Below, piece after piece: positions 9,224 to 18,000 of a stretch of 64,000 nucleotides of DNA. The notes under the pieces are model-generated. The model did not search any database. It worked only from the letters and a program-made list of their open reading frames with translations, and was not told the DNA's origin. Both the position numbers and the translations under genes were made by a program. The stretch is from JBGSOV01 sp964558715 (GTDB lineage Bacteria > Patescibacteriota > Gracilibacteria > CAIRYL01 > GCA-016699755): the NCBI GenBank assembly GCA_964558715.1, contig CAZLFD010000003.1, positions 4,008-68,007 of the forward strand. The letters are read 5' to 3'. Position 1 is the first letter of the stretch. Each line of letters begins with the position of its first letter.

Positions 9224-9778
9224 CTATGCGTTCTTGAGCTGTAAGAATTCTGCGCGTGTTCGCATGTCGTTTTTAAAGCGGCCGCGTAAAGATGATGTTT
9301 CGACTGACGAGGCTTGTTTTTCTACACCGCGCGCCATCATACAGAGATGTTTCGCCGAAATGATAACGCCCACTCCACGTGCATCTGTGACCGTTTGAAT
9401 GGCATCCGCAATCTGCATAGTAAGGCGCTCCTGATTTTGTAGTCGACGCGAAAATATTTCGACAATGCGGGGGAGCTTCGACAATCCGAGAATAGTCTTA
9501 TCGGGTATGTACCCGATGGTGACAGAACCAAAAAAAGGTAAGAGATGGTGCTCGCAAGTCGAGTAGAACTCGATATCACGGACAACGATCATCTCATCAA
9601 AGTTTTCGGAATCGAATGTGGTGACGACATCTTCGACACGCTGACCGTATCCACCGCAAAGTTTCTCCCATGCTTTTGCAGCACGCTCTGGCGTATTTTT
9701 CAGGCCCTCTCGCGAACTATCTTCGCCAATTTCGCCAATCAATCGTTGCATGATGTTTTGTAGGTTTTGAAGGTTCAT
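9224..9778 (-). CDS. folE: GTP cyclohydrolase I
   Basis: 184 residues, family-typical. It converts GTP to 7,8-dihydroneopterin triphosphate, the entry to folate and also to queuosine-type precursors. Zinc ligands are visible as STCEHHLLPF (Cys75 with His77/78) and KHLCMMARGV. RLQNQERLTMQIADAI and SSLRGRF near the end complete the signature. It lies 12 nt downstream of proA on the same strand, so they are probably co-transcribed. queA, a tRNA queuosine gene, lies elsewhere in the window, which fits a GTP-derived deazapurine route, though no other que genes are seen. Confidence 0.96.
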   Translation of the reverse strand: MNLQNLQNIMQRLIGEIGEDSSREGLKNTPERAAKAWEKLCGGYGQRVEDVVTTFDSENFDEMIVVRDIEFYSTCEHHLLPFFGSVTIGYIPDKTILGLSKLPRIVEIFSRRLQNQERLTMQIADAIQTVTDARGVGVIISAKHLCMMARGVEKQASSVETSSLRGRFKNDMRTRAEFLQLKNA

Positions 9779-9790
9779 AGAAGAAAAATA

Positions 9791-11056
9791 TCAAAGCCGA
9801 ATCTGTCCGTTGCCCTGTACGATCCATTTGAAAGACGTGAGGCCTTCGAGAGCAAAAGGGCCGCGCACATGTGTTTTTTGAGTGGATATGCCAATCTCTG
9901 CCCCGAGTCCGAATTGCGCGCCGTCTGAAAATGCTGTTGAAACATTTGCATACACACATGCCGCGTCGACTTCTTGCAAGAAGCGCTCGACACGACGCGG
10001 GTCTTCGCTGCAAATCGCCTCAGAGTGCCCAAGCGAATACGCTTGAATGTGCTCGAGCGCCTGATCGAAAGAGCGGACTGTTTTGATATTGAGCACATAA
10101 TCAAGCCACTCAGTCTCTAAATCGGCATCAGTAAGGGGCTCGCTCGCTTCGTACGACACATCCGCCAACGTCGCCAGCACTGTCTCGTCAGCATGGATTT
10201 TGACGAGGGGAATACCACTTTCTTGATGCAGTCGAAAAAACATCTGAGCAAGATCACGTACAAAGATGTCGGCAACAGAGTGGTGCACGAGTACCGTATC
10301 GAGCGCATTGCAAACCGAGACCCGCCGGGTCTTTTCGTTGGCAACGATATCCACTGCCTTTGCCAGATTTGCGACTTCATCAACATATGTGTGTACAACG
10401 CTTGCCCCGGTTTCTATCACCGGAATGCTTCCATTTTGTACGCAAAAATCAATCAGACCCTTGCCTCCGCGGGGAATTATGACATCGATGAGGCCTCGTG
10501 CCGCCAACATTTCTGAAACTGCCTCACGCTCGATGGTGTCTAAAAATTGTACCGAATCCGCCGACAAGCCTTCTGCTGCTAGTGCTTCATGAATTATTTT
10601 TACCAGTGCCCGATTGGTCTGCAAAGATTCCTTGCCACCCTTAAGAACGATTGCATTTCCCGACTTAATAGCAAGGGCTGTAGCATCGATCGTTACATTG
10701 GGGCGTGACTCGTAAATCATTCCAACGACTCCGATTGGCACGCGAATACGTGAGATTTTCATGCCATTCGGAATACGCTTTTCCTCGATGATCCGACCCA
10801 CTTCATCGGGGAGATCCGCCACCGTCCGCACTTCATCTGCCATATGAGTAATGCGAGTGGCATCGAGCATCAGACGGTCACTCATCCCCTCGCGAGATAA
10901 TGCGGCGATATCCTCCGCATTAGCAGAAATTATCGCTTCTGCCGCATCTTCAAGCTTGGCTGCCAAAGTGCGGAGAAACACATTTTTTTTAGCGGTTGTC
11001 ATACCGTTTAATAATCGGGACGCCTGTTTTGCTGCAACAAACTGCTCAGTAAACAT
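9791..11056 (-). CDS. proA: Gamma-glutamyl phosphate reductase
   Basis: 421 residues, full length. NADPH-dependent reduction of gamma-glutamyl phosphate to glutamate semialdehyde, the second step of proline synthesis. Signatures: IGVVGMIYESRPNVTIDA, AIVLKGGKES, IIPRGGKGLI and TRRVSVCNALDT, whose Cys (near residue 249) is the expected catalytic thiol. The usual partner proB is not adjacent, nor is proC. Upstream, the divergent YtxH-aroA operon begins about 100 nt away. Confidence 0.96.
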   Translation of the reverse strand: MFTEQFVAAKQASRLLNGMTTAKKNVFLRTLAAKLEDAAEAIISANAEDIAALSREGMSDRLMLDATRITHMADEVRTVADLPDEVGRIIEEKRIPNGMKISRIRVPIGVVGMIYESRPNVTIDATALAIKSGNAIVLKGGKESLQTNRALVKIIHEALAAEGLSADSVQFLDTIEREAVSEMLAARGLIDVIIPRGGKGLIDFCVQNGSIPVIETGASVVHTYVDEVANLAKAVDIVANEKTRRVSVCNALDTVLVHHSVADIFVRDLAQMFFRLHQESGIPLVKIHADETVLATLADVSYEASEPLTDADLETEWLDYVLNIKTVRSFDQALEHIQAYSLGHSEAICSEDPRRVERFLQEVDAACVYANVSTAFSDGAQFGLGAEIGISTQKTHVRGPFALEGLTSFKWIVQGNGQIRL

Positions 11057-11155
11057 AAGAGTTGGTAACGACCATTATTATGTGCAGAAAACTGGATTTT
11101 ATCAATCCCTCATTGGCACTCAACCTTCTTGCGAGCTTTCGCATTGAATGGCAGA

Positions 11156-11443
11156 ATGAAAGATGTGATAGAACAAGCACCTAAAAAAGGCCTCCGCAAA
11201 AAAATCGACCGCTTGCTTTTGGGCGTCGTGGTCGGGGGAGCTGTTGGCTCTATTCTTGGCGTTGCACTGGCACCCAAAAGCGGAAAAGAAACGCGTAAAA
11301 TTGTGACAGATCGCAGCCGCGAAACCTGGAAAAAAATATCGGATATCATCGAAGAACGCGAAGCACGTGAACACGTAAAGAAACAAAAAGGCTTTTGGCA
11401 TGTATTACATCAGTTGTTTGTCCGCAAAAAAGATGACCGCTAA
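11156..11443 (+). CDS. YtxH-like small membrane protein
   Basis: 95 residues. One glycine-zipper membrane helix (LLLGVVVGGAVGSILGVALA) is followed by PKSGKETR, the classic YtxH/gas-vesicle-protein-like continuation, and a charged helical tail. The function of the family is not established; members are often stress-linked in Gram-positives. It overlaps the aroA start by 11 nt and leads the aro/cysE operon. ATG 11156 was preferred because an earlier in-frame start adds residues that do not resemble the family. Confidence 0.7.
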   Translation: MKDVIEQAPKKGLRKKIDRLLLGVVVGGAVGSILGVALAPKSGKETRKIVTDRSRETWKKISDIIEEREAREHVKKQKGFWHVLHQLFVRKKDDR

Positions 11444-12719
11444 GCGCGAACTGCAGCCTTATTTACACGGCGCAAGCGGCACTGTGCAAGTACCTGGGAG
11501 CAAATCGTTGACCAATCGCGCCTTACTGTTGTGTGCTTTAGCAGAAGGAAAAAGCACGCTCACCGGAGGGCTAGAATCGGATGACTCGCAAGTAATGCAG
11601 GCAGCACTTGCCGACTTAGGAGTAGTAATTGAGAAAGCCGCAGCAAGATGGTCAGTAAGTGGGAATGGAGGGTTTTTTACTCCAGGGAATCACGAGCTCT
11701 ATTTGGGCAATGCAGGAACAGCAATGCGCTTTCTTACCGCTGCCGCAGGATTGATGAAAGGGAGAGTCAGGCTACATGGAAAGCGAAGAATGCACGAACG
11801 CCCGATTGCAGACCTCATCGATGCCCTCAAGCAATTAGGTGTCAGCATAAAATCGGAAGCAAACAACGGTTGCCCGCCAGTAATTATTGATGGCAATGGA
11901 GAGCTTAGGGGTGGTAATTGTGTCGTGTCTGGAAGCATTTCTAGCCAATTCCTCTCTGCTCTTTTGCAGATCGCTCCCCTCACCAAAACCGGTGTTCAAC
12001 TACATATCAAGCCGCCACTTGTCTCTCGTCCGTACTTACAAATGACGATCGGGTTGCTGCACAGATTTGGAATCAAAGTAATCGAGCATTCAGAACTGGA
12101 GTATGAGATTGCACCACAAGCACTGAAGCCCATAGAGCTCTGTATCGAAGGCGATGCCAGTGCCTCGGCACATGTCTTTGCCTTGGCGGTGGCTGCTGGT
12201 GGCGAAATTACCATTAATAACTTTCCGCAACCCAGTTTACAAGGGGATGCAGCTTTTCTGGATGTATTGCGCCACTTTGGCGCAAGCGTCGAAACAGCAG
12301 CAAATGGCACCACCGTAAGAATGGAGAGTACAGTGCAGCCACTTGGAGCAATCGACCTTGAGCATATTCCGGATGCAGGCATGTCGGCAGTGGTACTCGC
12401 CGCACTTGCGAACGGCAAAAGTAGATTTACGGGCATGTCGACTTTGCGTCATAAAGAATGCGACCGCATTGCAGCATTAGAGCAAAATCTGATAGCTGCG
12501 GGGGCAAACGTCAGTTCGGGGCCAGATTGGATTGAAGTCGACGGTAATCCGCAATGCTTACATGGAGCAGAAATCGAAACCTTTGATGATCATCGTGTTG
12601 CTATGAGCCTAGCCGCGATCGGAGCAGCAACGCCGGGGATTATCATTCACGACCCGACTTGCGTAAACAAGACTTTTCCGACTTTTTGGGATGTGTTTGA
12701 AGCTTGCCGCAAACAATGA
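11433..12719 (+). CDS. aroA: 3-phosphoshikimate 1-carboxyvinyltransferase (EPSP synthase)
   Basis: 428 residues. Sixth step of the shikimate pathway: joins phosphoenolpyruvate to shikimate-3-phosphate. Motifs in order: VPGSKSLTNRALLL (substrate Lys/Ser), LYLGNAGTAMRFLTAAAG, RPIADLIDALKQLG, SSQFLSALL, EGDASASAHVF and DDHRVAMSLAA. Overlaps the YtxH gene by 11 nt and aroK by 4 nt (ATGA), so the cluster is translationally coupled. Together with aroK it supplies two shikimate steps; the others are not in the window. Confidence 0.97.
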   Translation: MTAKRELQPYLHGASGTVQVPGSKSLTNRALLLCALAEGKSTLTGGLESDDSQVMQAALADLGVVIEKAAARWSVSGNGGFFTPGNHELYLGNAGTAMRFLTAAAGLMKGRVRLHGKRRMHERPIADLIDALKQLGVSIKSEANNGCPPVIIDGNGELRGGNCVVSGSISSQFLSALLQIAPLTKTGVQLHIKPPLVSRPYLQMTIGLLHRFGIKVIEHSELEYEIAPQALKPIELCIEGDASASAHVFALAVAAGGEITINNFPQPSLQGDAAFLDVLRHFGASVETAANGTTVRMESTVQPLGAIDLEHIPDAGMSAVVLAALANGKSRFTGMSTLRHKECDRIAALEQNLIAAGANVSSGPDWIEVDGNPQCLHGAEIETFDDHRVAMSLAAIGAATPGIIIHDPTCVNKTFPTFWDVFEACRKQ

Positions 12720-13276
12720 ACAGCTCTAAAAACATTATTCTCATCGGCATGCGTGGGAGTGGCAAAAGTCATGTGGGTCGCGAGTTGGCAGCTTGCCTCA
12801 ATCGTCGCTTCTTCGACACCGATGTCGAAATAGAGAAACGAGTGCAAAAGAGTATTCCCGAGCTAGTCGCTAGCAAAGGCTGGCTTACATTTCGCCAGAT
12901 AGAGACAGAAGTATGCCGCATTGTGAGCCAAGCCGAAAAAGCTGTTATTGCCACTGGTGGCGGCATTGTTTTACAGCCAGACAACATAAGTGCACTCCGG
13001 CAAAATGGAGTCATCATCTACCTAAGTGTACCGTTGAAAGACCTAATCCACCGTATTCAAAAAAGCTCGCACAAGCGCCCCAGTCTCACGGGCAAAGACC
13101 CGGCGGATGAACTTCGCGCAATATGGCAAGAGCGCAAAAATCTCTACCCAGAAGCAGCGGATATCATCGTGGAGAACCCGAATGTAAGCAATAATAAGGC
13201 GGCCGATATTCAGCTACATACCGAACAGGTGATTGCCAAGCTTAAGCAATTTCATTACGTCGAAAAAGATGTCTAA
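12716..13276 (+). CDS. aroK: Shikimate kinase
   Basis: 186 residues. Phosphorylates shikimate with ATP. Walker A GMRGSGKS at 11-18, shikimate-binding FFDTD, Arg near RQIETE, the GGGIVL loop and the lid with KRPSL. Start ATG overlaps the aroA stop (ATGA); its own end overlaps cysE by 8 nt. Confidence 0.96.
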   Translation: MNSSKNIILIGMRGSGKSHVGRELAACLNRRFFDTDVEIEKRVQKSIPELVASKGWLTFRQIETEVCRIVSQAEKAVIATGGGIVLQPDNISALRQNGVIIYLSVPLKDLIHRIQKSSHKRPSLTGKDPADELRAIWQERKNLYPEAADIIVENPNVSNNKAADIQLHTEQVIAKLKQFHYVEKDV

Positions 13277-13949
13277 TGTACGATTCGCTGTCCGCCAGCT
13301 CGGATTTTTTCCGTGGGATATCGTCGCCGCATTCAGTGAAGATCCGGCATTACGAAATAAAGTATTCGGCATTATCGAATTATTGACGTATCAAGGTGTG
13401 TGGGCAGTGGCCTTCCATCGTATCGCACATCTGCTATACGCCTTGCGAATTCCGGTCTTGCCGCGTCTCATTTCGCAAATATCCCGACTGGCAACCGGCA
13501 TTGAAATCCATCCCGGAGCCAAGATCGGCAAAGGGTTTTTCATCGACCACGGTACCGGGGTAGTGATCGGCGAAACGGCGATTGTCGGTGATCATGTTTT
13601 GATGTATCACCAGGTGACATTGGGCGGAACCAGCTTGTGCAGTGGCAAGCGCCATCCTACCATTGGTAATCATGTTTTGCTTGGTGCTGGCGCAAAAATA
13701 TTCGGGCCGATCAGTATCGGCGAAAATTCACAAGTCGGTGGTGGTGCGGTGGTGATCAAAGATGTGCCTGAAAACTCCGTTGTCGTCGGTAACCCGGGGC
13801 GTATTGTGCGTCGCCATGGGAAAAAAGTGGGTTCTCCCATTGAACATGTCGATCAGATCTCCTTGCCAGATCCGATTGAAAAACGCCTCACTCAGCAAGA
13901 TCGAAAAATAAAAATGTTGGAAAAACAGTTAAAAAACCTCGGAAAATAA
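13269..13949 (+). CDS. cysE: Serine O-acetyltransferase
   Basis: 226 residues, the shorter EpsC-like form of CysE. Makes O-acetylserine from serine and acetyl-CoA for cysteine synthesis. The N-terminal helical domain is followed by a left-handed beta-helix of hexapeptide repeats: GIEIHPGAKIGKGFFIDHGT, VVIGETAIVGDHVLMYHQVT, LGGTSL, and GAGAKIFGPISIGENSQVGG; the catalytic His lies in FIDHGTG. Start ATG 13269 overlaps aroK. No cysK is in the window. Confidence 0.95.
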   Translation: MSNVRFAVRQLGFFPWDIVAAFSEDPALRNKVFGIIELLTYQGVWAVAFHRIAHLLYALRIPVLPRLISQISRLATGIEIHPGAKIGKGFFIDHGTGVVIGETAIVGDHVLMYHQVTLGGTSLCSGKRHPTIGNHVLLGAGAKIFGPISIGENSQVGGGAVVIKDVPENSVVVGNPGRIVRRHGKKVGSPIEHVDQISLPDPIEKRLTQQDRKIKMLEKQLKNLGK

Positions 13950-14041
13950 TTCCCGAAGCCAGATTATTCTGCACCGCACTATTCCTCTTGTGCAAGCGAT
14001 ATTTTTTGGAGATAACAACAAAACATATTATTATCTTTAAA

Positions 14042-15040
14042 ATGTTTATTTCTATAGTGAAGTATTTTTTATTGCTCTTACTGAGTTTCGGACTTCTCGT
14101 TATTCCGCTCACTCTGGTGCAAGCAGAGCCTTCCTCAGCCGATACGTGGGCGATTCAATTGCATAACATCAATCCTGTAGCTATTGCCGATGATGACGTT
14201 GACTTGGTCGTAATCGATTACGCCAAAGACGGGACCGACAAAACGGCATTTTCAGCGGCTGAAGTAGCAGCCATGCAGCAGAATGGCAAAAAGGTATTGG
14301 CCTATCTTTCGATTGGAAAGGCGGAGGCGTGGCGGTTCTATTGGAATAGCCAATGGGAAGCGGCGAGACAAGGTGATTGCTACGAAAGATACTACGATTA
14401 CCTGAAATACAAGTGGACATGGCGAAACAAATGCGTACCTGGGAATACTCCACTCGTCGGGAACAAAGACCCACTGTGGGATGGCGAATTGTATGCCCGC
14501 TATTGGGACAATCGCTGGAAAACAGATGTGGTAGAACCGTACATGGAACGAATTATGGAGGCAGGCTTTGATGGGGTCTATTTGGCGCATGTCGACGCGT
14601 ATAACTACTGGGGCGCCGGTACCCTTACCAGAAGGACATATGCGCGCGAGATGCAAGAGCTAATCATTACGCTTTCAAGTACCGCAAAGCAGCAAAGTGG
14701 TGATGATTTTTTAGTGATACCAGAAAATGTATCCGGTATTATTTCTGCCAGTAAAGATGTGCAGCTCAATAAAAAATTCCTCACTGCAATTGACGCCATT
14801 GCCGAGCGGTCACTCGTGTTTGATACTACAAAAGCCAAACGCGGCAAACGGATTACGGAATTGCGGACTGATTATTCATACCAAAAACCGATACTGGTGC
14901 TCGAATTTTCGTCCAGTACATATGCGCCAACCCTACGTAGATGGCAAGAATCATTTTTAAAAAAGTATGGCCTACGTATGAGCATTACGCGAAGTAGCAA
15001 TAATGCGGAATTGGACTCAATCTCAGAACCAGTCAAATGA
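14042..15040 (+). CDS. Secreted GH114-like (TM1410/MJ1477 family) protein
   Basis: 332 residues with an N-terminal signal peptide (KYFLLLLLSFGLLVIPL ending VQA). The body is a TIM-barrel-like domain: WAIQLHNINP, DLVVIDYAKDG, KKVLAYLSIGKAEAWRFYW, GFDGVYLAHVDAYNYW and PILVLEFSSS. These match the family that includes endo-alpha-1,4-polygalactosaminidases, which cut extracellular amino-sugar polymers; activity here is inferred. The Asp of DYAKDG and the FDGVYL acid region are likely catalytic. It shares ATGA with the downstream lamin-tail gene, so the two products are made together. ATG 14042 is chosen because an upstream TTG (13988) disrupts the signal peptide. Confidence 0.78.
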   Translation: MFISIVKYFLLLLLSFGLLVIPLTLVQAEPSSADTWAIQLHNINPVAIADDDVDLVVIDYAKDGTDKTAFSAAEVAAMQQNGKKVLAYLSIGKAEAWRFYWNSQWEAARQGDCYERYYDYLKYKWTWRNKCVPGNTPLVGNKDPLWDGELYARYWDNRWKTDVVEPYMERIMEAGFDGVYLAHVDAYNYWGAGTLTRRTYAREMQELIITLSSTAKQQSGDDFLVIPENVSGIISASKDVQLNKKFLTAIDAIAERSLVFDTTKAKRGKRITELRTDYSYQKPILVLEFSSSTYAPTLRRWQESFLKKYGLRMSITRSSNNAELDSISEPVK

Positions 15041-18000
15041 AACAAGGAGCAAAGCGAGTCATTGTCGGGCTGATGATTCTGTCGCTTGTAATCGGATACA
15101 TTCCACATCCAGCAAATGCGGCGGAACATACGATTATTGAGATCAGCGAGATCTACGGCAATGCCAACAGCGGAGAGCAAGAATGGATCGAGCTGCACTC
15201 ACTGAGCACAATGGAAATCAATCTTGCTGGCTATACGCTCTCAGATAACATCGGGGTCATCTACACGATTCCCACCGACACTGTGCTTAAGGCAAACGAA
15301 TATCTGGTGATACAAGGTTGGAGCAACAAATTAAACAACACCGGTGATTCGGCGATTCTTGCAAACACGAATAGTGAAGTCGTTGCAGCAGAATACAATT
15401 TTCCGGCAATCGATAAAAATACCAGTTGGTATCCTAAATATCAACGAGCAGATGTACCTACTCCGGGGTTGGCGCATCCAAATGACGAAGCAAGTGGCGA
15501 AACAGAAGATGATGGAGAGTCAACGGAAAATGACGAAAGTGGCGATACAAGCGAAGAAGGCACATCTGACGAAGAACAGCAGGGTGATACGGAGGAAAAT
15601 GAGGAAAACACGGATGATACAGAGGAAAACGATGAAAGGAGCAATGATGAAGAAGCTGGCGAAAATGACAGACAAGATACCGAAAATGAGTCGGAGAAGG
15701 GTGACGAAGAAGGCAGAGAAAGTTCGCCATATGCGACAATCGGCGAGATCCTGATTTCAGAAATTGTCAGTAACCCAGAAGCAGGCGGAAACGAATGGGT
15801 CGAGCTAGAATCAGCATCTGATCGCGAGCTTGATTTGGCGGGATACATCTTTGCTGATGCTATTGGTGAATTTTATACACTGCCGCAGACAAGCATCATT
15901 CAACCGGGAGATCGAATTGTATTCTTTGGTTGGGGCAACAAGCTGAATAACACGGGTGATTCACTGTATCTCAAGTTACCGGATGGCTCGATAGTCGATG
16001 AAGTGATCGATTTTCCGAAACTCGACAAAGGCGAAAGTTGGCTACCAAGCGTAAATGCCAAGGGCATTCCTACCCCAGAGGAAGAAAATATTCTATTGGA
16101 GAACGAGCAATCGCCAAGCCCGACCCCGGAATCAACTCCTTCACCCACGGTGAATCCAACACCCGAACCGACAATCACCATTTCGCCACTTCCATCACCG
16201 TCATCGGTGCCAAGTAGTTCGCCTTCACCACCAAATCCATTCCCATTAGTTACGCCGACTCCAAGCGCCAGCCCTCAGCCGACCGATGCGCCTACTCCCC
16301 TGCCATCACCATCGCCAGAACTCCTTCCCCTTCCTGAAATCGGCGACGTCTTACTCAGCGAAATCATGAGTAATCCTACTTCGGATGAAGAGGAATGGGT
16401 GGAGCTCGTTTCGACATCGACAAACTCATTCAGTCTTGATGGCTGTACACTTGAAGATGCAGTTGGCGAGATTTATACGCTTACTACAACAGAGAGAATC
16501 GAAGCAGAAGAGTATTTGGTGGTGAGTGGCTGGGGGAATAAGCTAAATAATACCGGTGATTCATTGACGCTGAGGCTTCCTGATGGAACAGTTCTGGATA
16601 CTGTGGTCAATTTTCCCGCTCTCGAAAAAGGAACAACGTGGTTGCCGCAAACGAATCAGCTCGGAATCCCGAGCCGGGGACAGAAAAACACTCCGCTTCC
16701 GGTAGCAACGCCAACACCCACGCCAGAGGCCGAAGAGCCGGAACCGTCTTCAGAACCGGCACCCAGCGAGCCACTAGCACCAACACCTGCACCCGGTGAA
16801 GTGCTCATCAATGAGATTATGAGTAACCCGCTAGAAGGCGATGAGTGGATCGAGCTGATTTCGAAAGCAGAAAATGAACTGTCACTAAATGGATTCGAAT
16901 TCCACGATGCGACTGGCGGTTTTTTCACATTCGACAGCGAAGCGGTAATCGCGCCAACAGAATTCCTTGTCGTTTCTGGGTGGTCGGATAAATTAAACAA
17001 TACCGGCGATTCATTAGCCCTGATAAGCGCGGAGGGCAGTGTTATCGATGGCTTTATCGAGATTCCCGCAATGGACAAAGGCGAGTCGTGGAGTACCGAT
17101 TTTGCCGCTGCTACAACGCCATCACCAAGAGAAGAGAATATTCCTCGCGAAACACCAGATGAAGAAAATGACGAAGGTGGCGAAGAAGATGAAAACAGAA
17201 AATCAGAAGATTCAGAAGAATCATTGCTGGCAAGCGATTCTGTCATTATTAACGAAGTGTTTCCAAGCCCCAGTGGCGGAGCCGATGAATGGGTAGAATT
17301 CTTCGTAACCGGGCAAGTAGATATTGACGTAAGCGGCTTTACGCTGAGCGATGAACAAGGTGTCATCTACACTTTTCCGGAAAGAACAGTGCTTCATCCA
17401 TCACAATTTTTCATTGCGACAGGGTGGACCGGAAAACTAAATAACAGCGGCGATAGCGTCATACTGCAAACCCCGAGTGGGAGTACGATTACAGAAATAA
17501 CCTACTTGAGCATACCGAGCGATGCGAGCTGGGGATTTGATGGCAATGCCTATCGCCGCACCGCTACTTCGACAGCAGGGAGTGAGAATGTCTTTCCGAG
17601 TTCAACCGGTGGAGGTGGTGGCGGGAGCAGTTCTGCAAGCTCATCGAAGAGTCCATTGCCGACACTGCTTAAGACCAGTGCCAAGGTGAAATCGTTAGCG
17701 ATTGATAAATATGATATCCAGATTTCGGAGGTCGTGTTTTCAGGTGAAGAAGATTTTATTGAGCTCTATTGCGCTGAATGCGATGCAGATTTGGCCGGCT
17801 TACGCGTCGCAGACGACAAGGCTGTATTTGAATTTCCGCCAGAGTCGACGGTTGCTACGGGAGAGTATGTCGTAATTCATTTTGCTGATGCGCCAGAAGA
17901 CGCCCGCCACGCCAAAGGGGTGTGGCACTTTTGGGCTAATAAAAAAGGGTTGACCGCAACTGATGAAACTATTTTTATTATCGACTCCCGCGGGCAGGTA

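Noticed and set aside
15441..15848. Minus-strand Ser-rich and His-rich frames
   Set aside because: Shadows of the acidic linker of the lamin-tail protein.
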